A stretch of 64,000 nt of DNA from Piscinibacterium candidicorallinum (GCF_047549485.1 NZ_CP180191.1:2790001-2854000), one strand, 5' to 3'; positions 55,385-63,731 are shown, numbered from the stretch's first letter. The notes: a model not told the origin generated them from the sequence alone. Translations and numbers: made by a program.

Positions 55385-55852
55385 TTACTGCTGGTAGGCA
55401 CCCACGCCAGCGAACAAGTCCGTGCCCGGCACGCGCTCGATCCAGCTGGTCTTCGCTTCCACGGCCTTAGTCAGCGGGTTGGTCCACTTGTAATCCACCC
55501 AGGCACCCTTGCCGGATTCAGCAACCTTCAAGATTTCCTTGATGAAAGGCTTGCCATCGGCGTCCTTGAGCTCGCTGAGGTCACGACCAATGAGCTTGGG
55601 GTTCTGGCCATGGGCTTGCCAGATACCCTTGAGGTTGCCCACGAACACGTACAAATCGCGGTCATGGAACTGGCCACCCTGCTTGTTGATTTCCGCAAAG
55701 GCCTTTTCGGTGCCTTGCGACTTGATGAAGGCAGCAGCCTTCTTGGCCATGGCCTGCGCCTCGGCCTTGGTGCCGTTCTTGGCTTGGGCCAGAGCCGCAC
55801 CAGGCAGCAAAGCGGCGATAACGGCAAACGCCGCGATGAACTTCTTGAACAT
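55385..55852 (-). CDS. Periplasmic single-Cache-domain protein
   Basis: 155 residues from ATG 55852, with AAGGAG eight bases upstream. The signal peptide is about 1-23 (PGAALAQ). The mature protein is one Cache_2-type domain (FHDRDLYVFVGNLKGIWQAHG, quoted in part as HDRDLYVFVGNLKG; then GRDLSELKDADGKPF, GAWVDYKWTNP). No membrane or signalling part is present. It precedes the chemoreceptor gene in the same transcript, so it is most likely a soluble ligand-binding protein that docks on that receptor. It is homologous to the C-terminal domain of the chemoreceptor at 46810. Confidence 0.85.
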   Translation of the reverse strand: MFKKFIAAFAVIAALLPGAALAQAKNGTKAEAQAMAKKAAAFIKSQGTEKAFAEINKQGGQFHDRDLYVFVGNLKGIWQAHGQNPKLIGRDLSELKDADGKPFIKEILKVAESGKGAWVDYKWTNPLTKAVEAKTSWIERVPGTDLFAGVGAYQQ

Positions 55853-55899
55853 AACGGTCACTCCTTGAGGGTCGATACAGAGACACCGGATCCGCTTCG

Positions 55900-55926
55900 G
55901 TATCGGCAGTCCGCGAATTCGTTCTA
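55900..55926 (-). promoter_or_regulatory. Sigma-28 (FliA)-type promoter of the Cache/chemoreceptor operon
   Basis: On the minus strand: TAGA, 15 bases, GCCGATAC, about 50 bases before ATG 55852. The -10 is identical to the one at 46774-46781. This ties the soluble Cache protein to the chemotaxis regulon. Confidence 0.7.
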
Positions 55927-56061
55927 TGCCAGACGAATCTGCTACGAAGTTATCGATTCATGACCGTCGAGCTTGAGCCGAAAAAGACCGGTCTTTCCGG
56001 TCAATTCGCAAGCTATTCAGCTCTTATTCGCTGCCCGCCACTCAAAACGCAAGCTACGCCG

Positions 56062-56586
56062 CTAGACCACTCCAACCGCACCGAGCGCAGCGCCGCACAG
56101 GATCAGCACCAGCAGATGCACCCGCGTGCGCCAGACCACCACGGCGGCTGCGGCGGTGACGACCCAGTGCTTCCAGCCGGGCGCCTGGACACTCAGAATC
56201 CAGGCAGTCGCCACGAAGAGGGTGATCGTGACGGGTGCCAGGCCTGAGGTGAAGGCGCGCACGCTCGGCCAGTCGCGTCGTGCGCCGCCCCAGCGCGCGG
56301 CGGCCAGCGCCAGCGTGGTCGAGGGCAGCATGATCCCCAGCATCGTTGCGGCCACACCCAGCAGGCCGCCGGCCTGATAGCCCATCACCGCCACAAATAG
56401 CACGTTGGGGCCGGGTGCCGCCTGTGCGATGGCGATTGATGCGTTGAACTGGGCATCCGTCAGCAGCCCGGTCTGCCCCACCAGATAGCGGTGCATGTCC
56501 GGTGCGGTGCTGATGGCCCCGCCGATCGCCAGCAGCGAGAGCATGAGGAAGTGCAGGAAGACATCCAGCCAGAGCGCAAGCGTCAT
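56062..56586 (-). CDS. Chromate-transporter-family half protein (ChrA C-terminal type)
   Basis: 174 residues from ATG 56586. It is one chromate_transp domain: about five or six helices, with GGAISTAPDMHRYLV near the N-terminus and the conserved QAAPGPNVLFVAVMGYQAGG. ATG overlaps the stop of the first half by four bases. Split ChrA proteins work as hetero-oligomers; transport of chromate is proven for some members, whereas others may carry different anions. No chromate regulator is nearby. Confidence 0.88.
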   Translation of the reverse strand: MTLALWLDVFLHFLMLSLLAIGGAISTAPDMHRYLVGQTGLLTDAQFNASIAIAQAAPGPNVLFVAVMGYQAGGLLGVAATMLGIMLPSTTLALAAARWGGARRDWPSVRAFTSGLAPVTITLFVATAWILSVQAPGWKHWVVTAAAAVVVWRTRVHLLVLILCGAALGAVGVV

Positions 56587-57194
56587 GCAACGCCTCCGTG
56601 CTTGGCGGCCAGCTCGGCGCGGATACACCGGTATGCATAGGCCCAACCCGCCAGCCCAAGCACCAGCAGCACCCAGATCAAGGGCCAGCGCAGCAGCGCA
56701 ATGCCAGCAAAGGTCAGCGCACCCAGCGCCACGCACACCGGGAGGCCCATCGGGTTCATGCGCAGCGCCGGCAGGAGCTTGAGCGCGCTGCCGATGATGA
56801 GCCCCGCGGACACCGCCGCCATGCCGCGCAGCGCACCCGCCACCATGGGGTGGCCGGACCAGTGGACATACAGCGCCGTGAGTGCGATCACGATCACCAG
56901 CGGCACCGCCATCATCCCGGCCAGCGCCGCAAAGGCGCCGCGCAGGCCAAAGAAGCGGTCACCGATCATCAACGCCAAGTTGCACACGTTAGGGCCAGGC
57001 AGCACCTGACCCACGGAAAGCAGCCCCAGAAACTCCTCGCGCGTGAGCCACCTGCGCTGATCCACGAGCACGCGCTGCGCCACCGCGAGCACGCCGCCGA
57101 AGCCCTGCAGGGCCAGCAGCGTGAAGGCAATGAAGAGTTCGGTAGCCGATGCCGGCCGCTGCAGTTCGGGGCTGTTCTCCTGCTCGGCCATCAC
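56583..57194 (-). CDS. Chromate-transporter-family half protein (ChrA N-terminal type)
   Basis: 203 residues. The conserved pattern is FTLLALQGFGGVLAVAQRVLV near the start, WLTREEFLGLLSVGQVLPGPNVCNLA (quoted in part: LLSVGQVLPGPNVCNLA) and DRFFGLRGAFAALAGM. It has about six helices. Its start codon overlaps the stop of the phosphofructokinase gene and its stop overlaps the start of the second half, so all three are translated from one transcript. The link of a glycolytic enzyme to this transporter pair is unexplained. Confidence 0.88.
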   Translation of the reverse strand: MMAEQENSPELQRPASATELFIAFTLLALQGFGGVLAVAQRVLVDQRRWLTREEFLGLLSVGQVLPGPNVCNLALMIGDRFFGLRGAFAALAGMMAVPLVIVIALTALYVHWSGHPMVAGALRGMAAVSAGLIIGSALKLLPALRMNPMGLPVCVALGALTFAGIALLRWPLIWVLLVLGLAGWAYAYRCIRAELAAKHGGVA

Positions 57195-58306
57195 TCGCCC
57201 GCGGGTTCGTCCACCGCGGCAGCCACGCGCTGAGCAGTCACGTCCGGTACGCCCGCCACACCCAGGCTCACGCCGATGGATCGCGCCACCGTCAGCAGCG
57301 GATGATCCAGAGGCACGGTGCGGATGCCGCCGGCCACATCGGCCAGGGGCACGCTGGCGATGCGGCCCTCGCGAAGCACCACCAGGCGGTTGAACTGACC
57401 GGCGCGCACCAGTTCGGCGGCATGCACGCCAAATTGCGTGGCCAGCACGCGGTCGAAGGGTGTGGGTGTGCCGCCGCGCTGGATATGGCCAAGGATGGTG
57501 GCGCGCACTTCGCTCGTCAACCGCTGCTCCAGCGCAAGCTTGAGCACATTGGCCACCCCGCCCAAGCGCACGGGGTCGTGCGAGCCCTCCACCGTGCTGG
57601 CCACGGTCATGCTGCCACCGGCCGGCGCCGCACCCTCGGCCACGCAGATCAAGGTGAATCTTTGTCTGGCTTCCCTGCGGCGGCAGACCTCGGCAATCGC
57701 GTCAATGTCATAGGGCACTTCAGGCAGCAGGATCACATCTGCCCCACCCGCCAGGCCGGCTTCGAGCGCAATCCAGCCGGCATAGCGGCCCATGGTCTCC
57801 ACCAGCATCACGCGGTGATGGCTCTGGGCGGTGGTCTGCAGGCGGTCCAGCGCGTCGGCCACCACAGCCACGGCGGTGTCGAAGCCGAAGGTGCGTTCAG
57901 TGTGGAGCAGGTCGTTGTCGATGGTCTTGGGCACACCGACCATGCCGATGCCGTATTGAGAGAACTTATGGGAGATGGCCATCGTGCCGTCGCCACCAAT
58001 GACCACGATGGCCTGCAGGCCCTGCGATCGCGCGAACTCCGCGCACTGCGCCGAGACATCGCGCCCCTGCCAGTTGAAAGGGTTAGCCGCGTTGTGTGTG
58101 CCGAGGATGGTGCCGCCACGCGTGAGGATGCCGGCCACCGCGCGCAGATCCAGCGGCCGCACGCGCTGCTCGATCAGGCCGAGGTAGCCGTCTTCGATGC
58201 CGATCACCTCCGCGCCGCAGGTCTTGATCAGCGCCTTGGTCACCGCGCGGATCACCGCATTCAAGCCGGGGCAGTCTCCGCCGCCCGTGAGTATTCCGAT
58301 GCGCAT
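57191..58306 (-). CDS. pfkA: 6-phosphofructokinase, group III type
   Basis: 371 residues. Visible sites: GILTGGGDCPGLNA (nucleotide loop, residues 4-17), GGDGT at 104-108, PKTIDND at 126-132 with catalytic Asp, and METMGRYAGWIA-type VETMGRYAGWIAL near 170. The Gly at the second position of GGDGT (rather than Asp) argues for ATP use, while Lys in PKTIDND is typical of pyrophosphate-type and group III enzymes. It phosphorylates fructose 6-phosphate in glycolysis or, in some members, sedoheptulose 7-phosphate. Many Burkholderiales lack this enzyme. It is the first gene of the operon with both chromate-transporter halves. Confidence 0.88.
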   Translation of the reverse strand: MRIGILTGGGDCPGLNAVIRAVTKALIKTCGAEVIGIEDGYLGLIEQRVRPLDLRAVAGILTRGGTILGTHNAANPFNWQGRDVSAQCAEFARSQGLQAIVVIGGDGTMAISHKFSQYGIGMVGVPKTIDNDLLHTERTFGFDTAVAVVADALDRLQTTAQSHHRVMLVETMGRYAGWIALEAGLAGGADVILLPEVPYDIDAIAEVCRRREARQRFTLICVAEGAAPAGGSMTVASTVEGSHDPVRLGGVANVLKLALEQRLTSEVRATILGHIQRGGTPTPFDRVLATQFGVHAAELVRAGQFNRLVVLREGRIASVPLADVAGGIRTVPLDHPLLTVARSIGVSLGVAGVPDVTAQRVAAAVDEPAGE

Positions 58307-58670
58307 GCGCTCTGCACTCCTTGCGTCCCATCCAGCTGCTGCAAAGGTACATCAGGCCTTGCGCTGCCCTCACGCGCTTTCGTGTCGCGCGGATTCAGCT
58401 GCACACATGGACAGGGCTACACGCCGGTCCGGGCCGCCTGCGCCTGCCGCCAACTGAACCCCGGCAGGGTGTGTCGCACCTCACCGCTCCAGCGCTGCGC
58501 ATCACCCCATGTGTCCGCAGAAAGCTTATGCCGCAAGGCGCAGTGCCTGTCTGTAAGTTCTGCGGCCCCGCGGCGACTCACTCGCATCGGTCCTGCATCT
58601 CAACTGAACCTGCAGATCGATCAGACATTCCACAACAGAGCTTCTCTCCTCCATATTGAAAGGAAACATC
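58307..58670. other. Divergent intergenic region, nothing specific seen
   Basis: 364 bases between phosphofructokinase (minus) and the DUF4148 gene (plus). It must hold both promoters, but I see no confident elements, repeat or small gene. The ribosome site AAAGGAAA at 58659-58666 serves ATG 58671. Confidence 0.4.
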
Positions 58671-59048
58671 ATGTCGATCCGTTCCATCCTCATCGCCGCC
58701 GGCCTCGCCTTCGTCTCTTTCAACAGCTTCGCGGGTGGTGATGCCAACCCGCACGGCTTTGTCTTCGAGAGCGGCCCCAGCCAGGTCAGCCGCGAACAGG
58801 TGCGTGCAGAGCTGCTCGCTGCGCAGCGCAGCGGCCAGTTCGTGATCACGGAATCCGGCCCGAGCGTGTTCAGCGTGGCAGGCCCGTCCACACGCAGTAC
58901 TGCGCAAGTGCGTGCCGAGGTGATCGAAGCTGCGCGCCTTGGCATTGGTGTCGGTTCGGAATCCAACCCCACGCTCACCACGCTGGCTCAGGAACGCCAG
59001 ATCGAGATGGCGGCGCGTGATTCGCTGCTGGCCATGCGCGGCCGCTGA
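58671..59048 (+). CDS. Small exported DUF4148-like protein
   Basis: 125 residues from ATG 58671, with AAAGGAAA five bases upstream. The signal peptide is 1-21 (SFNSFAG). The mature part has two short repeats of the DUF4148 type: SREQVRAELLAAQRSG and STAQVRAEVIEAARLG. DUF4148 proteins are small periplasmic proteins found almost only in Burkholderiales and are often highly expressed; the function is unknown. Monocistronic. Confidence 0.8.
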   Translation: MSIRSILIAAGLAFVSFNSFAGGDANPHGFVFESGPSQVSREQVRAELLAAQRSGQFVITESGPSVFSVAGPSTRSTAQVRAEVIEAARLGIGVGSESNPTLTTLAQERQIEMAARDSLLAMRGR

Positions 59049-59077
59049 GCCGCGCGGCGTAGTCAGCCTGAAGAGAA

Positions 59078-59101
59078 TGGGTCGGCTGTGACGCCGACCC
59101 A
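59078..59101. terminator. Hairpin between convergent genes
   Basis: A 9-bp stem TGGGTCGGC/GCCGACCCA with a 6-base loop, between the DUF4148 gene (plus) and the zinc-ribbon gene (minus, stop at 59106). There is no long T run. Confidence 0.6.
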
Positions 59102-59105
59102 CTCG

Positions 59106-60293
59106 TCACTGCGGCATCCCGCCAGCAAACATGTAGATCAAGCCCACCACCAACAGCGCGGCCAGCACGGCAAACAGGATCTTCCACGCCGAGTACGGCC
59201 GGTCACCTTCCACCTCGCCGGTCTGGCCATTCACCACCACGTTGTAGCGCTTGCCGTTGAACTGGTAGGCGCTGATCCAGACCGGCAGCAGGATGTGCTT
59301 GAAGCGGATGGCGTCGAACTGCGTGTCGATGCGGTGGATGCGCTGCTCATCACCCCCGATGTCGCGCCGCACAGCCTGCTCGATCGCGGCATCGAAGGCC
59401 ACCCTGGCCTGCGCAAACCCGTCCTCCAGCCCGCGCTGATAGGCCTCCACCACAAAACCCGCAACAAAGTCGTCCGAGTAGGGCTGCAGGGCGCTCAGGT
59501 CCCAGTGGTCCAGCACCCGGGCCAGATGCTCGGGCACCGACGGCGAGGCGATCACCAGCTGGTCGTCGAAGGCCAGGCTCACCTGGCCGGAGACGGCATA
59601 CCAGTCGGTCACGGTGCGGCTCTGCGTGGTTTGCTGGCCGTTGGCGTCAGTGCGCGTTTCGGTTTCGGTGCGATGGATGCCCTTCTGGCCGCTGTAGCGG
59701 CTGTCGCTCGTCGCATCGAAGGTCCAGTACGGCAGATACACGCCGCGCGCGCCGTTTTCGGTCTCGGTGCCGCCGGCGCGGCCGGTGGTGTTCATCTGCC
59801 GCACGGTGCGCTTCAGTGCAGTGGGCGCAAACCAGCGGCTGCTGATCCACTGCGCAAACACGGCCTGGGCCTGCACGGCGGTCAACTTGAACGGCGCGAC
59901 CAGCCGCGGCTGGATCATGCGCCGGCTGCGAGCCTGGGCCGAGACAATCGGCGTGGCACAGAAGGCGCAGCGGCTGGCCACGATGTTCTGGCCAAACTGG
60001 GTCTGCGCCCCGCAGCCTGGGCACACCACCGGGTGCGCATCAATTTGTGGCTCCTGCCCCGCGGCACGCGCCAGGTAGCGCTGGTAGTCCAACTCCTCGC
60101 GCGCGGCGCTAAGTTCGGCGGCGTCGCTTTGCGGCAGCTCATTGAGCGTGCCGCAGCGCTGGCAGCTCAGGCGCCCCGTGCCCGGCGCAAAGGCCAGCGG
60201 CGCGCCGCACTCGCGGCAAGGGAAGGTGCGCAGCGATGCGCCTGCGGCGGCGGGCTGCGCTTCAGCTTCTGAAGGCGTAGGCGTGGAAGACAT
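59106..60293 (-). CDS. Zinc-ribbon membrane protein (TFIIB-type zinc finger)
   Basis: 395 residues from ATG 60293; the open frame reaches 60611 but the extra part is not coding-like. Two zinc ribbons are visible: FPCRECGAPLAF with LSCQRCGTLN (about 24-52), and VVCPGCGAQTQF with SRCAFCATPI (about 90-120). A large soluble region follows with PYWTFDATSDSRYSG, LLPVWISAYQFNGKRY, and NGQTGEVEGDRPYSAWKI. The protein ends with one transmembrane helix (about 370-390) and a short tail. This family of membrane-tethered zinc-ribbon proteins often lies beside SPFH-domain or TerD-like genes; none is nearby. The function is unknown. Confidence 0.8.
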   Translation of the reverse strand: MSSTPTPSEAEAQPAAAGASLRTFPCRECGAPLAFAPGTGRLSCQRCGTLNELPQSDAAELSAAREELDYQRYLARAAGQEPQIDAHPVVCPGCGAQTQFGQNIVASRCAFCATPIVSAQARSRRMIQPRLVAPFKLTAVQAQAVFAQWISSRWFAPTALKRTVRQMNTTGRAGGTETENGARGVYLPYWTFDATSDSRYSGQKGIHRTETETRTDANGQQTTQSRTVTDWYAVSGQVSLAFDDQLVIASPSVPEHLARVLDHWDLSALQPYSDDFVAGFVVEAYQRGLEDGFAQARVAFDAAIEQAVRRDIGGDEQRIHRIDTQFDAIRFKHILLPVWISAYQFNGKRYNVVVNGQTGEVEGDRPYSAWKILFAVLAALLVVGLIYMFAGGMPQ

Positions 60294-60397
60294 GGCCGCC
60301 GATGCTACGGCGCAGCCGCACCGCGCGGTCAATACACCGCGACCAGCCCCTTCAATGCGCGATCGGCGCCCGCCTTGCGCGACAGGGCGCTGCCGGC

Positions 60398-60529
60398 TCA
60401 CCCCGCGTGCACGTGCTGCAGCCACTCCATCGCGCCATGCACCATGGCCGACAGGCTCACCAGCATGCCCGCCGCCCAGAGCGCACCGCCACCGGCCAGG
60501 CGCAGCTGCCGCTTTTGCCGGCTGCTCAT
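60398..60529 (-). CDS. 43-residue membrane microprotein coupled to the DUF2061 gene
   Basis: ATG 60529 overlaps the stop of the DUF2061 gene by four bases (ATGA). The product has a basic N-terminus (SSRQKRQLRL), one hydrophobic helix (ALWAAGMLVSLSAMVHGAM) and ends with HVHAG. Too short for most gene finders, but the coupling and helix support it. No family was recognised. Confidence 0.5.
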   Translation of the reverse strand: MSSRQKRQLRLAGGGALWAAGMLVSLSAMVHGAMEWLQHVHAG

Positions 60530-60780
60530 GACTGCACCGCTGCAGAGTGCACCGGTGCCGCGGCGGCTCGATTGCCGCGGCGCTGACCCCAGCGGGCCCA
60601 GGCGCGCTCATGGAAGAAGTAGGCCACCGTGTTGCAGGCGGGCTCGATCAGCGCAATGGCCGTGGCCAGGGGCGCGCTGCCAGTAATGAGATAGGACACC
60701 CCGAAGGCCACGCTGAAGTGCAGCACGGCAAAGGTCAGGGTCTTGATCAGGCTGTCGGCGGGCGTGTGATGCATGTGCAT
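60526..60780 (-). CDS. DUF2061 small membrane protein
   Basis: 84 residues. The DUF2061 pattern is clear: SLIKTLTFAVLHFSVAFGVSYLITG, quoted here as KTLTFAVLHFSVAFGVSYLI, then ALIEPACNTVAYFFHERAWARWG. Two hydrophobic helices (about 12-32 and 38-58) make it an inner-membrane protein. The His-rich start (MHMHH) is notable. The family has no known function. It is followed by the 43-residue gene. A Fur-like site lies about 70 bases upstream. Confidence 0.85.
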   Translation of the reverse strand: MHMHHTPADSLIKTLTFAVLHFSVAFGVSYLITGSAPLATAIALIEPACNTVAYFFHERAWARWGQRRGNRAAAAPVHSAAVQS

Positions 60781-61157
60781 GGCGGGGCGTGCCGGAGGGG
60801 GTTGGGGACGAGGCGAGCTTCATTGACATTCGCAATCACCATGAACAGAACGATAGTAATTTGCATTCATAATTGCCAATGAGATCTCGCAATCCGATTG
60901 CTAGAAACAATCGATCAAGCCCTTACCGCTCTCAGGCCCGCCCCGCCGCCGGGCTGGGGATTGCCCCTGCACCCGTGAATACCCTGTGGTTTCATTTCTG
61001 TACTGTTAAGTATCTTTCGTTCCCGAACGGTTGTTAATTCAGCCTTTCACGAACAGACGGCACCAGGGCCGACGCACGAAGCGGCCCGAACCGTCCCCGC
61101 GGACTTTCTTTCCCGAACGCCCGCATCACCCGATTTTCTGAGCGAAGGAACCCTCCC
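60781..61157. other. AT-rich divergent intergenic region
   Basis: 377 bases between the DUF2061 gene (minus) and the fasciclin gene (plus). The stretch 60820-60910 is clearly AT-rich, with the Fur-like site. The ribosome site AAGGAA at 61144-61149 serves ATG 61158. No gene was seen. Confidence 0.5.
60849..60868. promoter_or_regulatory. Possible Fur box
   Basis: Read on the minus strand, GAATGCAAATTACTATCGTT resembles Burkholderiales Fur sites of the form AATGCAAATGATTCTCATT. It lies in an AT-rich patch in the divergent gap before the DUF2061 gene and 290 bases from the fasciclin gene. Match by eye only. Confidence 0.3.
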
Positions 61158-62573
61158 ATGAAGCAGACCCTGCAACGACTGGCCAAGTGGCTCGCTGTGC
61201 CACTGATGGCTGCCGGCCTCGCCGCCTGCGGTAGCGACGACCACAAGAACGAAACTCCGGCGCCCACGCTGAACATTGTGCAGACCGCCGCCAACGTCAG
61301 CGACTTCTCCACCCTGGTGGCTGCCGTGCAGAGCGCCCAGCTGGTCAACACGCTGTCCGGCCCCGGCCCGTTTACGGTGTTTGCACCCACCAACGCTGCG
61401 TTTGCGGACCTGCTGTCCAGCCTGGGCCTGACCTCCGCCCAGCTGCTCGACCCCGCCAACCGCCCCCTGCTGACGGCCATCCTCACCTACCACGTGCTGC
61501 CAGCCCAGGTGCTGCGCGCGCAAGTGCCCACTGGCAGCGCCATAACCACCGTGCAGGGCGGCACCTTCACCGTGGCGGCCAACGGCAATGCGCTCACGAT
61601 CACGGACGCGCTGGGCCGCACCGCCAACATCACCGCCACCGACACCCGCACCACCAACGGCGTGATCCACACCATCGACCGTGTGATCCTGCCCCAGGGC
61701 GTGCTCACCATCGCCCAGACGGCGCGCGTAATCCCCGGCTTCTCCACCCTGCTGGCCGCCGTGGGTACGTCCACTGCCGTCGGCGCGCGCCTCACCGGCA
61801 CCGCGCCCACCACAGTCTTTGCCCCGACGGACACCGCCTTCACCAACCTGCTCACCAGCCTGGGCCTGACCCCCGCCCAACTGCTGGCAAGCCCGGCGCT
61901 TGTGCAGCAGATCCTGCTCTACCACGCGCTTGACGGCCAAGTGCTGCGCACGCAAGTGCCCACCAACACCGCCATCACCACCCTGCAGGGCGGCACGTTC
62001 ACCGTGGCCGCGGCCGGCACCGGTTTGCGCATCACCGACGCACTGACCCGCCAGATCAACATCACCGCCACCGACATCCGCGCCAGCAACGGCGTGATCC
62101 ATGTGGTGGACACGGTGCTGCTGCCCCAGGGCCAGCTCAACATCGCCCAGACCGCCAGCGTGATTCCGGCTTTCAGCACCCTGCGCGCTGCCGTGGGCGC
62201 CGCCGCCCCGGCCGTGGCCACCGCACTGACCGGCACCGCCCCGCTGACCGTGTTCGCGCCCACCAATGACGCCTTTGCCAACCTGCTGACCGAACTGGGC
62301 GTCACGCAGCAGGCCCTGCTGGCCAACCAGAGCCTGCTGACCACCGTGCTGCAGTACCACGTGGTGAACGGTCAGGTGCTGCGCGCCCAGGTGCCGCTGA
62401 ACACGGCGATCACGACCCTCCAGGGCCAGACCTTCCGCGTAGCCGCCAACGGCAACACCCTGACGATCACCGATGCCCGCAACCGCACCAGCGACATCGT
62501 GCTCACCGACGTGCGCGCCAGCAACGGCGTGATCCACGTCATCAGCCCACGCGTGATCCTGCCGGCGCCTTGA
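61158..62573 (+). CDS. Lipoprotein with three fasciclin (FAS1) domains
   Basis: 471 residues, with AAGGAA about nine bases upstream. The signal peptide is 1-23 with lipobox GLAAC. Three FAS1 domains of about 140 residues follow (about 38-178, 182-322 and 325-471). Each has FSTLxAAV, the H1 motif FTVFAPTNAAF (or VFAPTDTAF), LTAILTYHVLPAQVL-type H2 with YHxLDGQVL, and an end NGVIHxIDxVLLPQG. FAS1 domains mediate cell or matrix adhesion. Three near-equal repeats suggest recent internal duplication. It is probably surface or periplasmic and monocistronic. Confidence 0.92.
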   Translation: MKQTLQRLAKWLAVPLMAAGLAACGSDDHKNETPAPTLNIVQTAANVSDFSTLVAAVQSAQLVNTLSGPGPFTVFAPTNAAFADLLSSLGLTSAQLLDPANRPLLTAILTYHVLPAQVLRAQVPTGSAITTVQGGTFTVAANGNALTITDALGRTANITATDTRTTNGVIHTIDRVILPQGVLTIAQTARVIPGFSTLLAAVGTSTAVGARLTGTAPTTVFAPTDTAFTNLLTSLGLTPAQLLASPALVQQILLYHALDGQVLRTQVPTNTAITTLQGGTFTVAAAGTGLRITDALTRQINITATDIRASNGVIHVVDTVLLPQGQLNIAQTASVIPAFSTLRAAVGAAAPAVATALTGTAPLTVFAPTNDAFANLLTELGVTQQALLANQSLLTTVLQYHVVNGQVLRAQVPLNTAITTLQGQTFRVAANGNTLTITDARNRTSDIVLTDVRASNGVIHVISPRVILPAP

Positions 62574-62633
62574 AGGTGAAAGCAAAGTGAAGTGAGCGAG
62601 CGCTTCGCCGCGCTCGCGCACGAAAGCGCAAAG

Positions 62634-62667
62634 CCCGCCAGCGTCATGCGTTGGCGGGTTTTGCTTT
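62634..62667 (+). terminator. Intrinsic terminator of the fasciclin gene
   Basis: A stem of about 10 bp with one G-U pair (CCCGCCAGCG with CGTTGGCGGG) is followed by TTTTGCTTT, about 60 bases after the stop codon. Confidence 0.75.
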
Positions 62668-62800
62668 CTGCAGACACTGAAAAGTGAGATTGGCTCTGGG
62701 AGCTGAGCGCGGGGTTTCGCCGGACGTGTCCGGCGCCGCGCGAAGAGCTTGCGCGTGCCAGCGCAAGCCCCCATGCACCACTAGAAGGCCGTTTGGTGCC

Positions 62801-62850
62801 AGTCTCCAGGCCAAAGTGGCTGGAAAGCCGCATGGGACAAGCGGAAAGCC
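62801..62850 (-). repeat. Dispersed intergenic repeat, copy F (inverted)
   Basis: Its reverse complement TTTCCGCTTGTCCCATGCGG, then CTTTCCAGCCACTTTGGCC, matches copy B (5038-5083) with only a few changes, then diverges. Confidence 0.6.
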
Positions 62851-63037
62851 ACGCGGAAGCGTTCAGTTTGTCCATCTGGCTGTGCCAGATGTGGCGATGC
62901 AGCTTCGCAGATTCCATGTCGGCACTCGGGACAGTCTCGATCCCACTTCAGACGCCGGATGGAGGACGGCAGGTTGCTCGCCCAGCCAGCCCTCAACGAT
63001 CAGATCTTGCTGTGCTTGGGCGATCTCCCTTGAACGA

Positions 63038-63559
63038 TCAGACCGCCGTGCCTACGGTCTTGACCATTGCGCGCGCGATCACTCGATGCGCTGGAGCCAC
63101 CGGCACCATGTAGAGCCGACCCAGCCAGTTCTTCACGTGGACAACCGTCGTCACAGTGACCACAGGCTCCTGCCCCGAGGATCCTGTGCCCTTGTGGACG
63201 GAAACAACGACCTTGAGATGGTTGTCATCGTCGCCCAGCAGCACTTCGTCGTCCGTCTTGGAGATGAGTGTGAAGATGCCCACCCTGTCACCCGCGACGT
63301 ATTCAGCGGATGTCTTGGTCGGGTGAATCTGCGAAAGACCGCCGAGGTTCTTCAGTCCGAAGTAGCCAACGACCCGGTTCCTGATCGTCATCAAGCCGTC
63401 GATCCAGCGAGGTGTTCTCTTGGCCACCCGAAGAAACTGGCCAAGCGCATCCAGATCTGGCTCTGCGGGAGCAACGGCCCAAGCGTCGTGAAAGTACGCC
63501 CCAGGGAGCAAAGACGCGACGCGACTGGTCTTCGGGGCGGTGGCTTCAAGCGGAGTCAT
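63038..63559 (-). CDS. DUF2867 protein
   Basis: 173 residues. The DUF2867 features are visible: an N-terminal segment with SLLPGAYFHDAWAV, a middle RVGIFTLISKTDDEVLLGDDDNHL (quoted in part as FTLISKTDDEVLLGDDD), and the C-terminal VHVKNWLGRLYMVPVAPAHRVI. No signal peptide was seen. DUF2867 proteins are related to START-like ligand-binding folds and often occur fused to NAD-binding proteins; this one is free-standing. The function is unknown. Confidence 0.8.
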   Translation of the reverse strand: MTPLEATAPKTSRVASLLPGAYFHDAWAVAPAEPDLDALGQFLRVAKRTPRWIDGLMTIRNRVVGYFGLKNLGGLSQIHPTKTSAEYVAGDRVGIFTLISKTDDEVLLGDDDNHLKVVVSVHKGTGSSGQEPVVTVTTVVHVKNWLGRLYMVPVAPAHRVIARAMVKTVGTAV

Positions 63560-63731
63560 GTTTTTGCGGCCTGCTGTTCGAGCTCACCTCGGTTGCAGGG
63601 GTCAGGTGCAGGGAGCCCGGATTGAGACGATGCTAACGCCGGCGCAGGCCCGGCTAACAGCGCCTCCGTAGCGGGTCCGGGGCTGAGTGGGGGGCCGCGC
63701 ATCGCCCTGGGGCAAGTGCATTCCGGGTGCC
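63560..63731. other. Short gap, nothing recognised
   Basis: About 170 bases between two minus-strand genes. No hairpin with a T run and no repeat copy were identified. Confidence 0.3.

Larger units (their letters stand above)
62574..63037. other. Gene-free region with terminator and inverted repeat copy
   Basis: 464 bases between the fasciclin gene (plus) and the DUF2867 gene (minus), converging. Besides the terminator and repeat F, bases 62702-62725 (GCGCGGGGTTTCGCCGG) recall the left repeat segments at 2100 and 12390. No gene was recognised. Confidence 0.45.

Noticed and set aside
61047..62774. 575-codon antisense frame over the fasciclin gene
   Set aside because: Repeats in it mirror the FAS1 repeats; no start site or family.
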